Source of the DNA: Schistosoma haematobium
Taxonomy: Eukaryota > Platyhelminthes > Trematoda > Strigeidida > Schistosomatidae
Assembly (NCBI RefSeq): GCF_000699445.3
Contig: NC_067195.1
Span: 11,026,287 to 11,090,286, forward strand
Direction: 5' to 3'
DNA: 64,000 nucleotides
Shown here: positions 34,540 to 45,200 of the stretch, piece after piece
Layout of the letters: each line of letters starts with the position of its first letter
Position numbering within the stretch: position 1 is the first letter of the stretch
Program-made: the position numbers and the translations under genes
The notes under the pieces: generated by a model
Database searches by the model: none
What the model saw: only the letters and a program-made list of their open reading frames with translations
Told to the model about the DNA's origin: nothing

Positions 34540-35009
34540 AAAAAAATATATTTTTGTTGATATGCTTTTTTTTAAATGAGTGCTTTTCACAACAATTTGT
34601 GGCCCTTGATTTGACTTCAATTTGGATGAAAGTATGAGTATGCTATGAACATAATTCTGCCGTTTAACTAAGTATATTATCTAGGCTAACCCCGTTTGTA
34701 TGACGGCGGTAATAAGAAGCCATATATGGATTACGTTGGATGAATTTATTTCAAACACTCGTTTATCCGGGGATGAGGAGGCGAGTGGGCCAACTCATCT
34801 TTGGCAAAGCGTAACTCAATATTTATAGCCGGGCAGAACTAGGCCAAAGACATGCCATGAATAGGATAAGCGCTGTACACACACGCTCATATAAAAACAG
34901 TAAGCTTAATGAGCGAATAATTAACAAGGTCAAAACGTGACTCAAGAAAAATGAATAAATTGGTCTGCCCAGAAGCTTGACATAGTACTAAACTGTTTTG
35001 CCACAACGT
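34540..35009. other. No gene recognised
   Basis: Spacer between the two arms of the inverted repeat. No motif seen. Confidence 0.4.
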
Positions 35010-35200
35010 CCTTAATGTTTAGTAAATAGGTCTGTTATATTTAGCAATTCCAGCCATTTTTCCAACTCATTGAGTCGCCTTCTGTGCTGCATACACAAGA
35101 GTATCATCTTCATTGGGACTTCCATTTTTAAGACATTCGATGTTACATACACTGATATGTTCATAGCATATGTTCCTCGCTGAATCGCCTTCTTCAATGA
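35010..35200 (-). repeat. Inverted repeat pair, right arm
   Basis: Reverse-orientation partner of 34265-34475 with substitutions and a one-base indel in the AGAAGGCGACTCA region. Both arms have open frames, but the frame that is open differs between them, so coding is not supported. Confidence 0.75.
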
Positions 35201-35221
35201 TCTCCATTTAATCTAGATTAA

Positions 35222-35335
35222 TGTATGGATACTGCTGACGAGTGCCATACTGGGACGAAACAGCCATCCAGTGTTTACAGGTTATCAAGGGTGATCCAAC
35301 AACGATCGATTCATGATCTCAATCAAAAATATACA
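35222..35335 (+). repeat. SINE copy 3, 3' half with hammerhead-like core
   Basis: Core CTGACGA at 35234, GGGACGAAAC and ATCCAGTG follow, then the SINE tail (GATCTCAATCAAAAATA). Stem I pairs with one wobble (ATACTG with CAGTGT); stem II is weakened by GTGCC/GGGAC and the triplet is ATC. Confidence 0.7.
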
Positions 35336-35631
35336 ATTACTTATAACTTTAAATTAGCATAAAGTAGTGTTCAACATGGCCGCCTAACATTATCATCACT
35401 ATTGATCCTTATCTTGTCAACAGATTTATGAGATTATGCAGAAACCGAGTTGATTTGCAAAAATATTAATTCTGTTTACTTGGAAAGTAGAAAACTACGT
35501 TTGATTTCAACTAAAGAACCTACGAAAATAAGAGAAGACAGCTTTTTATATATTAAAAGTGTTGCTATAACGACAGTTATATGAGAGACAAATGGAAAGA
35601 TATGGTAGTAAATATCGTACATACAAGAATT

Positions 35632-35635
<4 letters not shown>

Positions 35636-35687
<52 letters not shown>

Positions 35688-35706
35688 AGAGAGAGAGAGA
35701 GAGAGA
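35636..35706. repeat. (TA)n(GA)n microsatellite
   Basis: TA run to 35685, then GA run to 35706 and an A run. Confidence 0.97.
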
Positions 35707-36739
35707 AAAAAAAAGTAGACTACAAAATAAGAGTTAGAAAAAGGTTAACTAAATAGTTAGTTAAAATCAATAAAGGGGATCAAGAACTACAAAACCTTGT
35801 ATTATCAGTGTCCTCTTGATTGATTATTATTTGTAATAAGAAATTAATATGTGATGGATAGACTTAAAAAAGCATTCAAATTAGTACATCGCTTGTGCAT
35901 ATATACATATGGGTAAATGAATGCAATGTATTCTATGGGTTTGATGAGCGAGGTAGAAAGTAGTGTAAGAATTATTATTTTATTGTCAAAAAGGACGGAT
36001 TGTAGCAAGCGATCGTTTTCAGGTCGACAGTCTTGTCTGTTTTGGTCTACACAGATCTCAGTGCTGATGTTTACACTAAGATTCGCCAGTGTTATTCACT
36101 GAATCCAGATAGCCACTGACGTATTTAATGGGTAAGATGTTTACATCATTTAGTAGTAAGGGTTTGAATTATTCTGGTGTTAATATTTAGGACTGTATCT
36201 TGATCATACTAAGTCAATTCGTATACAATTCACAAATGCCAACGAAGACTGATCGAAATATATCATTGAATATTACCAAGATAGTTTAAACACTTGCTAA
36301 TAATGATACAGAAAGTTTAACTGTTCACAAATAAGAATACATTATTTTAACTATAATTGAAATCAGTATGATCAGTACTGAACAGCTTATCTCCACGGAC
36401 ATATCTATCATTATTTTCAGTTTCTAAAAGAACTTCAATCATTTAATCAAAATTACACACATATAGTTGAGTCAGCAGAGAAAAGGACAGAGCATACAAT
36501 AGTATAAACATAGGAATACTAGTGTTTTCTCTAACAAAGTGTCATTCGGTTAAATAAAAATAACGAAACAAAATGCAAATTCCTTGAATTACACCTTAAT
36601 GTGAATGAATTTTAGTGTCATTAGTTTCCATCTAACTAACAGATAGATTGTTTTATGCCTTAAAGTTATTTCCAAAAAGTACATTCACTTGGCTCTAAAT
36701 GTGTAAGCTGAAGGTTTTTGATTATAAGTGTCTTTGAAG
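35707..36739. other. No gene recognised
   Basis: AT-rich, no motif. Short frames only. Confidence 0.45.
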
Positions 36740-37090
36740 CATTGGTCATTTATCTAGCATAGAGTGCTAGGTGAAGGTGGGGAATCGATTGATGAGGTTG
36801 TGAATCACCATCGACTGAGGTGGTTAGGGGATGAATTACATATGCTCAACCACCACTAACTTCCACGGTGGGCTTTAAGCCAGTGTAGAAGCAAATAAGA
36901 CGAAAAATAGAGGCACCCAAATCAAGATGTACCATTAGTCCATAAATTTATAGACTCTTGGTTAGAACCGTGTAAGTGCAGATTACCTGTTTGTAGTTGA
37001 CATGATGACAGCGACCAGTGGTCAAAGTTGCATGGCTCAGAATCGGTCTTAAGGGCACAGATGCATAAACTTCTGATCATGCTCTAGATC
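36740..37090 (+). repeat. Degenerate RTE family-1 3' fragment
   Basis: Plus strand follows the 3' end of RTE copy B: GTTGATGAGGTT-like start, CATCGACTGAGGTGGTTAGG (copy B CATCGACTGAGGTGGTTGGG), then weak matches to CATGGCTCAGAATCG at about 37031. Many stops. Confidence 0.7.
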
Positions 37091-37750
37091 TTGAATTCTA
37101 GTATCCCTTTATGCATAACTTTCCACTGTCACTTTAAACCATATTCACGTTTTGTCTTTCTCAAAATCATTGCTCTTAGACTGTCTTTCGATTCGTTTGT
37201 TATTTACCTCGTCGTCCCAACGAAGTATGCCAGTTTGGGCCGAAGCGTATTCCGTACTAGACTCTATATTGATCATGAATGACTAATTATCTGCTCATTC
37301 CATGTGAATTTTCTTTGTAACAACATTACTGAATGATTGTCTGTCTGACAAACTGAATACTTTAGAAATAGTGATGTCTGCTAATAGCGTACCAAACTAT
37401 AAGATGAAAATTAACGTGCAGAATTTTTGTTTAGCTTTTAAAATCCAGAAATGTAACAATGATCAGACAACAGCAATAGATCACACAAAATTCATCCAAC
37501 AAAATCAGTATGTTGCTTGTTTAAGCTGTTTTTTTTTTGTTTTTCACTGAGTGGACGAAAATGAATAGGTAGAAAGAAAACTACAATTTGATAATGATCA
37601 AGTATTTCACAAAACGACATCAGTTTCCTTTCACAATGAGCAATCACAGTAACGTAATCGAATTCAACGTTTTAACTTGTGATTAAAACTAAAGTAATTG
37701 GTCAACGCTCTAAGAATATTTTAGTTTTCTATACAGACGAACACTATCCA
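37091..37750. other. No gene recognised
   Basis: The first 200 bp may be RTE 3' untranslated sequence; the remainder shows nothing. Confidence 0.4.
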
Positions 37751-37754
37751 ATGC

Positions 37755-37875
37755 ATAAAATAGATGAGATGTAGCTAGCAGTGCAATCCGGGACGTGTGT
37801 TCAGTTGTACTAGGGACTTGTTAGCTGGATGTACCTGCATTCCAGCTGAATTATCCGATGTAGATAAAGCCGTGG
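37755..37875 (-). repeat. Sm-alpha-type hammerhead repeat, decayed
   Basis: Minus strand reads GCAGGTACATCCAGCTAACAA, GTCCC, then ACGTCCCGGATTGCACTGCT and ACATCTCATCT. This matches the Sm-alpha hammerhead layout (known core CTGACGAG and ACGAAAC), but the core is CTAACAAG here and the second half of the core is lost. Not expected to cleave. Confidence 0.75.
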
Positions 37876-38302
37876 TCAGTTAAAATAGTTTAAACTATTT
37901 GTGAACTTCAACAATGTCAACACATGAAGTTCACATATTATCTTTCATCTTCATACATAAAAACTCACTTGCCTCAAGTCAAAACCAGTTAGATAATAAA
38001 AGCCAAAGATTAATTACATGGAGAATAAAGTAAATTATCTGATGAATTTGAGGAGCTGTCCGTCTGAAAGATTTTCAAAAAGTACGGAAATAGAAGCATA
38101 AAATCAAACCAGAAAATTAACAAAAAATGATTTAATCCTGTTTCCCTCATACAACACAGTACAGCATTCCAGATATATGTACCTGATCCCATATGTCATT
38201 CCAAGGTCAAGCATTAGATTAGAGGTGAGGAACAAAGTACGCTATTGAATGAAGTGAGTCATAAATAAATAACAGATCTTAGCTGAAGCATTTAATGAAC
38301 AG
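37876..38302. other. No gene recognised
   Basis: AT-rich sequence without motif. Confidence 0.4.
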
Positions 38303-38325
38303 ATATATATATATATATATATATA
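38303..38325. repeat. (AT)n microsatellite
   Basis: Twenty-three bp of alternating AT. Confidence 0.95.
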
Positions 38326-38572
38326 CCACTGAGTTGTGAAGACGTATATTTCTCTTATTGATTACAACTTCCTAGTTATTCCTAGTTTTCCACCATTCAC
38401 ATACCGGGTTGGTCTCGCGTAGAGAGATCATCGAGTCCCTGTATCTGAATCGGATGGTTGCAGAGGGCAATACGTTGATACCTTACTCATGATAGTTGCT
38501 GAAGTAGGCAACTCAGTCGATATAAGTTGGTCGAAAAGTTAAATTCTTCAAATTTTAACAGTGATAAAATTA

Positions 38573-39112
38573 AAAGGCAGTGGTGGTATGGGTGGTGAGA
38601 TCAATTCTCTTATAGTGAAAGCCAGAGCGGCCTATGCCAATCTGGGCCATCTTTGGAGCCTTCGTGATGTTAGTATGGCTGTAAAGGGTCGGATCTACAA
38701 CGCGTCGGTGAGAGCAGTTTCGCTCTATGCTTGTGAAACCTGGCCTCTTCGAGTTGAGGATGTTAGACGACTCTGTGTTTGGTTATTATTGTCTCTGAAG
38801 GATTGCTGACATCCAGTGGCAACACCATGTTAGTAATGCAGAGGTTCGGCATCGTATGTTCGGGGACAGAGTTGATAATTCAATTGGTGTCACTATCTTG
38901 AAACATCGAATTCGGTAGTTCGTACATGTCTTACGAATGCCTTCCCAGCGATTTCTACATCGTGCATCATTTGTCCATGCTCGGACCGGTTGGAAAAAGC
39001 AGAGAGGTAATAAGTATATGATAGGGTGTTGTGGTATGAAGGAAAGATGTATAGGACTAGCTTCTGTAGGTCCTTTGCGACTTCCTGGTTAACATCTTAG
39101 AGATGGTACAAC
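38573..39112 (+). mobile_element. RTE family-2 3' fragment
   Basis: Starts at GGCAGTGGTGGTATGGGTGG, matching the family-2 region GTGCTGGTGGTGGCGTAAGT at about 60.09 kb, and runs through the C-terminal coding block (AYANLGHLWSLRDVSMAVKG). From 38625 to 39112 it is almost identical to 32147-32640 of RTE copy A, including a shared TAG in the RLRWLGHV region, so one is a recent copy of the other or both copy one source. It stops abruptly at GGTACAAC, where a tail in the opposite orientation begins. Confidence 0.85.
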
Positions 39113-39240
39113 ATTCATTTACTTGAACACATAAATATTGGTACAAGAGGGCACCAAACATATATGCGCTTTAAGTATACAAACAAACTTCCTACCTAAT
39201 TTATGGGAAGAATGTAAAGATTAAAATCACTACTAGTTAT
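39113..39240 (-). repeat. RTE family-2 3' tail, minus orientation
   Basis: Minus strand ends GCATATATGTTTGGTGCCC, TTGTACCAATATTTATGTG and TTCAAGTAAATGAAT, the family-2 tail. Its very 3' end abuts the plus-strand fragment. Confidence 0.75.
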
Positions 39241-40977
39241 AATTCATCAAATTCTATGATAAAAACTGTTACATACTCTATTTTTCTTTGAAATTCGAAT
39301 ACTGGATTCCTTCAATAATAAAGGAACATTATGTTTGTCAAAGTGTACTTCATTTTTCCCATCAAGTTCCGGATTCGAACTGGTTAAATCCAAAAATTTC
39401 ATTTTGTCCAAGTTATAACTTGAGAATAAAATATCCTACGTAAAGCGAAGATGGAATAAATAATATATGAACAATAAAGGCGTATCATGGAACGATACAA
39501 AAAAAACATTGAATTCCTACTACCACTAAAGTAATGAGAATAAAAGTAGGACGATGTTAGTTATTATATTTTATTAATAATAACATGATGCTGATGGAGT
39601 ATTATTTACCAAAATGTAAATGATTGTTAATAATATAAAAGCCTGAATCCTTTAGTTGTGTAGACAACATCCCCGTGTGTTTTAATACTACATAAGTATT
39701 TAAAAACAAATTAAGTCGTTTGATTTGCCACTAATCTAAGCATTCTACTTTCGATTTAACTATCAAATGTGCAGTTAGTTTTTCTTGTTTAGCACATTTT
39801 AATCACTTTTACTCAAATTGTATATAATCAGAATGAAAACATGTTTGAAATAGGAAAGCATTTCAAAAAATATTCAGAACAACAACGTGCAAAAACACGA
39901 AGATTCATATAAAATTTATGTACGAAACTCCTTTTTGCTTCATCCACTAGTGCTGATTAGTTAAAAATAGATCAGCTAACGTATTCGGATTCTGTTTTGC
40001 ACGATTTTATCCTTAAAACACGTACACATTTTGTTTAATTACTTCTATTCATATAAGAAAATGTATCCAGCTTTTAAGACACTCGGGCCGCAAACTTATA
40101 CGAATCTGGCAATTTGATAGCTTTATGGGAGAGAAAATAAAGAATCTTTCTATTAAGATTGACAATATTTTAAAACAATACATCACTTCGTTATTTTGTA
40201 ATATTGAATGGTAATAACATAACATTTCAAGGACGACCATGATTACATTATTATTGATAATAAAAAACTAACTTCCTATCAAGGCGATACTGGTAAATTA
40301 ATCTTGTGTTAGTCTAATCCTAAATGTTGATCAAATTCTACCGATCAAGATGTGATACGGTTACTCCAGTTGGTTCAAAATCGTATAGATCGTTTGGATG
40401 AGAAATGACAGGGAGAAAGTCCTGGACCTAAAGGAGATCAGTTGTGGTCCCGATAGCTGAATGGTAACATATCTTACTGTATCACTACTGAGAGAAGCAT
40501 CTCCGAACGCGTGGATATAATCAGCATCCTCGAGAGTGTAATACGCCCTGATGGAAAGTTTCAATCAGCACGTAATTCAGGTCTCCAGTTATCTTAGAGA
40601 AACTAGTCAGGAAATTTAGTAATTTTGTGAGAGCTTTTGAATAACTTTTAATCAGGTATTGAATGATCTTGTAGACTTTATTTTTCGAGAATAATTCTCC
40701 ATAGCTATTAAAGATCGAGACGCCCTGCTGAGCTGTTTAGGTTATTAGCTTGAATAACAATTTCCTCATTAGTCACAACCTATCATGAGTTACGCCAAGC
40801 TGACACATCACTATTTGACCAGTCAAAAAGATGATTCCAGAATGATGATTAAAAAATCTATAAACTAAGTGACGATGACATGAAAAAGCACAACAAACAA
40901 TCGGCAATAAAATTATAAGACATGGACCTAACACTAGAGACTGAAAAAAATTAGAACTAAGATAAACGCATTATACA
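39241..40977. other. No gene recognised
   Basis: AT-rich. 40440-40570 contains a pol III A-box-like TAGCTGAATGG without a B box (see rejected items). No exon with conserved coding was found, although the 3' exons of the SSX2IP gene would be expected somewhere below 42077. Confidence 0.35.
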
Positions 40978-41400
40978 AATTGAAATCATGAGTCAGTTGA
41001 AGCTAGACCACCATTGAAAACCTGGAAGCACTAGACGACCGTTTCGTCCTAGTATGGGACTCCTCAGCAGTGCGCATCCCACACCACGCAGAGCTCGAAC
41101 CCAGGACCTACTGGCTTCGCGCGCGAGCACTTAACTACTAGACCACTGAGATGGCCGGCATCCAACGGTGTTAATGTCTAACTTCAACCAATCCACGAAG
41201 TTGCGCCACCGTACACCATTGTCTTCAGTGAGTTCCTATCTCACAACAGACCTGGTTGAACTCCACTGGTAACGGCTTCTCACTAGAACTTCGGGAGTTT
41301 TTCCTGAAGTCAGTCACTAGTGAGCAGTTGATTATTATCAGAATGGGTTTTGTGGAGATTTTAGAAATTTCACAGATTGAAATCATGAGTCAGTTGAAGC
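40978..41400 (-). repeat. tRNA-derived SINE copy 4, full length
   Basis: Minus strand: 5' head TCACTAGTGACTGAC, A box AGTGGTCTAGTAGTTAAGTG, B box GGGTTCGAGCTC (one change from consensus), hammerhead 41073-41028, tail GGTTTTCAATGGTGGTCTAG and TGACTCATGATTTCAAT. Upstream of the head (41332-41400) lies another tail of the same family, so tail and head are joined as in a tandem array. Confidence 0.87.
41028..41073 (-). ncRNA. Hammerhead ribozyme in SINE copy 4
   Basis: Core CTGAGGA, stem II GTCC/GGAC, GAAA, triplet GTC all present. Stem I GCACTG with TAGTGC has one G-U pair; stem III ACGG/TCGT has one G-U pair. Probably still able to fold. Confidence 0.78.
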
Positions 41401-41463
41401 TCTGACTCATGATTTCAATCTGTGAAATTTCTAAAATCTCCACAAAACCCATTCTGATAATAA
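41332..41463. repeat. 62-bp perfect hairpin of SINE tails
   Basis: Arms 41332-41393 and 41402-41463 are exact reverse complements by my reading, with an 8-nt loop TTGAAGCT. Each arm is a SINE tail (TCATGATTTCAATCTGTG with CTCCACAAAACCCATTCTGA). Confidence 0.88.
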
Positions 41464-41879
41464 ACGCATTACTCATGAGACAATAAAACATGATGAACTC
41501 CAAAATATAACAAAGCAATGGATATTCTGAATTATTTTATTTTAAATAATTACTTGACCATAAATATTAACTAAAAATAGGCTTACATCAAAGGATGATA
41601 GGGTTAGAGAGTGGATTTGACGAGACTATCTGATGTCATTTGTGACTGACTCATTCATTTTTGGCATGGTTAATGTCACAGATATAATTAATGTTAACTA
41701 ATAAATCTACCTTCACATTAAACAAGCCTCTACAAACCCTATGTATAAATAAACTTGTAATCATTCAGATTATTCCGTTGTTGATATTATAGCTGAAATT
41801 CGATCAGTCATGGTTGGCATATGTGCATCATGTGCAGATGGCTTCGATATTGGCAGTTATGACACGGACTTATATAAAA
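41464..41879. other. No gene recognised
   Basis: AT-rich spacer between the SINE hairpin and an Sm-alpha-type repeat. Confidence 0.4.
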
Positions 41880-42032
41880 TAGATGGAATGTAACTAGCAG
41901 TAGAATTCAGGAGGCGCATTTTTATCCCGGATTAATGGTCAACTCCAGGATTCAGATACATCGAGATAACGAGTTTTAAATAGGACGAAACGCGTGTCCT
42001 GAATTCCATTACTAACTACATTCCATCTATTC
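41880..42032 (+). repeat. Sm-alpha-type repeat in a foldback arrangement
   Basis: Right half: TAACGAG, AAATAGGACGAAACGCG, TGTCCTGAATTCCATTACT, ACATTCCATCT, the Sm-alpha hammerhead 3' half. The core begins ATAACGAG instead of CTGACGAG, so it is probably inactive. Left half (41880-41911) is the reverse complement of the right end, giving an imperfect foldback with 32-bp arms. Confidence 0.75.
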
Positions 42033-42076
42033 CATATAAACATGTATATAGAAATATTATTACATCACAAACTAAC

Positions 42077-42204
42077 CTCCATAATCAACTTTTTCCCCTT
42101 TAATAAAGACTTACAACCAGCCAAAGATTTCACATCAGCTAACTGACTTTTTAATAGTTCCACTTCATCATATTCATTATCTCCATCAACAGACCTTGGG
42201 AGGT
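42077..42204 (-). CDS. SSX2IP: SSX2IP exon 6 (last found)
   Basis: Acceptor TTACTAG, donor GGAG/GTTAGT. Encodes [20 protein letters not shown] and [14 protein letters not shown], comparable with the charged coiled coil EKLELEIQQCKEM of human SSX2IP. Starts in phase 1 and ends in phase 0. Confidence 0.75.
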
Positions 42205-45200
42205 CTAGTAAATATAATAAGCACGTAAAATAAATAAAGCTAGACATATACGGAGAAAAGACTTAAGTATATAGTCTAGCAGACAATAAACAATATAATT
42301 AATTAATTAATGAATAGCTGTATTATAAGAATCAAAGAAATAACGAAAGACTGATGTTTACCAAGTAACTGAGGGTGTAAATGCGTGGGCCACGTTTATT
42401 GTATGGAAGCGAATTATCCTAGTCATAAAACGGGCAAAAAGTCTTGATAAGTGAGGTCAAACAATAACACTGTAATCTGACAACTGAATGATTAAATATT
42501 AGGATCACAAATGCATTTGTATTATTATATAGATGTCGAGTAGGGATACTTAATTTGAAAGGAATGCTCGATCAGATAAAATTACGTTTCAAGTACTGAC
42601 ATATGCCAAAATTATATATATCGCATCACAGATTAATATTAATTAGACAAACATTGAAAAACACAAATCCCTGGATAGTTTGTTTCCTTCTAGTGTGAAA
42701 CTTCCTCGGTGACTTCAGTAATACAAAATCGAAGTATTCACACAGACCTGAATATCCTGGGTCTGATACCTGGTGGGGTCGTGGATGCGCACTCCCGAGG
42801 AGTCCCATGCTAGGATGAAACGGTCGTTCAGTGCTTCCAGGTTTTCCATGGTGGTCTAGTTTTAATTGAATCATGAATTCAAATATTAAATTACTAAAAT
42901 CTCCACAAAACCCGCTTCTGGTGATGTTAGTTCATGATATACACTTCAAAATTCTGCAGTCTTCACAAGTCTTCTATTATAATATAGAGATATTATTGAT
43001 GTGATGACATTTGGCGGGCTGCTGAAAAAAAGTGAAATACATTTCATTTAAAATATTAGGAAAACATGATAAACGAACCTAATACAAAAGTTTGTGAATT
43101 TACAACATTTTCTGTTACATTTCTCTCTGTTGTTACTCCTGTTTTTGTCGTATAGTGTTTGGCTAAACATTTTAATTTACACCAAAGACATCGAGATACA
43201 TAACGTACGCGTCTGGTAAGATCATCACGAATTACTGCATACGGTAATTCAATTAAAAGATTATTAACAAGAGCTGATTTTCTACGACCATTTTCTTTAG
43301 ACATGGCAATAGTTGAATAATCTTCGTCGAATGATTCTCGTCTAAAATACTCATTGCCGTCGTCTTCTTCGTCATCAAGTGAAAAGAATTCATCATCGAA
43401 TTCATTGGAGTGAAGCACATTATCATCATTTTGTACCCATGTAGTACAATGTCGTTGGAGAAAATCAGTGAATCGAATCATTCTTAAAGAGAGTTGACTG
43501 ACAAGATCTCGAAGTTCACGATTCTCATAAAGTAAGTCATTTTGGCGACTTTCCAGTTGTTGAACTATTAATGATGAGAAATCAGCCTATAAGTAAAAGT
43601 ATTGAATACTTAAACAGAGCTGGATAATTCAACCATAGGTTAGAAAAAATGTTATAAAAATTAATACTAATTTTTATAGTTGAGATCATGAGTCAATTAA
43701 AGCTAGACCAGTATGGAAAAACCTGGAAGCACTGGACGGCCGTTTCGTCCTATTGCGAGACTCCTCAGTAGTATTAACATTAAGGTGAGTTGCATAACAG
43801 TTGAGTTAATTTCCCAACATTAAGATATATATCTCGATACCACGTGCCCCCAAATGCCCTGGTACGGCCGAGAGTGGGGAGAGTCCGCTCTCCCTCTCGA
43901 AATGCTCTCACACGGCCACGCGTATATAGCCTCTGCCAGGGAAGTCCTACTCATTGCCTTCTCGTGGCTGGGGTGTTGTTGACGAAAATGAGAGGATGAA
44001 AAGCGAATGTCCGGCGCTTTAACCGGATTCAAAACCAATGGTGCACATGGGCTCCAGTATCCTGCGGGAACAAATGGTGTATGAACCAATTGTTGGTCAC
44101 CGGCTTCCATGGGACTGAATCTCCTTACGATGCTCCACTGCCTTGTGGATCAGACCTTCAGGTCGAAGGCTCGGGGTGTGGCCCCCTAAGAAAACCACTT
44201 GCTTCGGTTTGGGCACCCGGGCAGTATCACAGCCCTCACATATATCGAATGAGATTTGTGTGGCGCATATGTATTTGGTGCCTCTTTGTACCATTATGTA
44301 TGTGTTGAAATAAATAAATAAATATTCCTGGTCTCTTTAATCGTTGTTTCCGAAATGTAAATTAATTTCGAATAATTTTCTTTCACAATCAGGAACGAAA
44401 GATTACATACAGTTAGTAAGTGGCATGAAGGCACTCAAACTCATTATCACAAAACAAAAGCCTAGACAAGATATGAAAAAAGGTACATACATATACGTCC
44501 TCACCATCAACAATGATAATACATTTAGATCACTGAGTTAGAATTCCTGGCATTTTGAAGCTTCCCAACTTATTCGTTCGCAAGTGATTATTACTCTCCA
44601 TCTGAAGGCGGCCTGCTTGAATATCTGGGCTACCTGTTCCTACCGTCTGAATATTTAGACAAGCCATCTGTTTTTGTTTGTTTTAACACATCGCTATGTC
44701 TGTTAGCTGCAAAACCCATTTAGGGCGTTTGTGAAAATTTTGCAACCTTTTGCTGTACAGGTTATCAAAAAGTACAGTCAGCGACACCGTGGTGGCTGGC
44801 AGTATGTATTGAAAATAATGAACATTATTCAGATGTCAATTCCTGGACTGCTCATATCCGACTGGCGATCACTCAATATTTATCATCAGAATCAATCATG
44901 AAATAAGAAAAGGTAACTTGTTGAAATACTTCGTGCTGAGAATAATATATTGTCCCAACAATATATTGAATAAAGCTATTATTAATAATAATAATAATTA
45001 ATATGCATGTGGAGCTAATCCGTGTCGGGTAGAGACAGGTATCTACCTCAGTACAAGATGGTCGCGCGATTTCGTGGGTTGGTTAAGGGTTAGACATTAA
45101 CACCGTTGGGTGCCGACTCAGTGGTCTAGAGGTTGAGCGTCTGCGCGCGAGACTGGAGGCCTTGGGTTCGAACCCCGCGAGTGGGATCGTGGATGTGCAC

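Noticed and set aside
35012..35197. 61-codon minus-strand gene
   Set aside because: It lies wholly in the right arm of an inverted repeat whose other arm has a different open frame.
36350..36440. SSX2IP downstream exon on the minus strand
   Set aside because: An open stretch exists but lacks an acceptor and does not align with the human C-terminus.
40440..40570. tRNA or SINE with A box TAGCTGAATGG
   Set aside because: No B box at the right distance and no second copy in the window.
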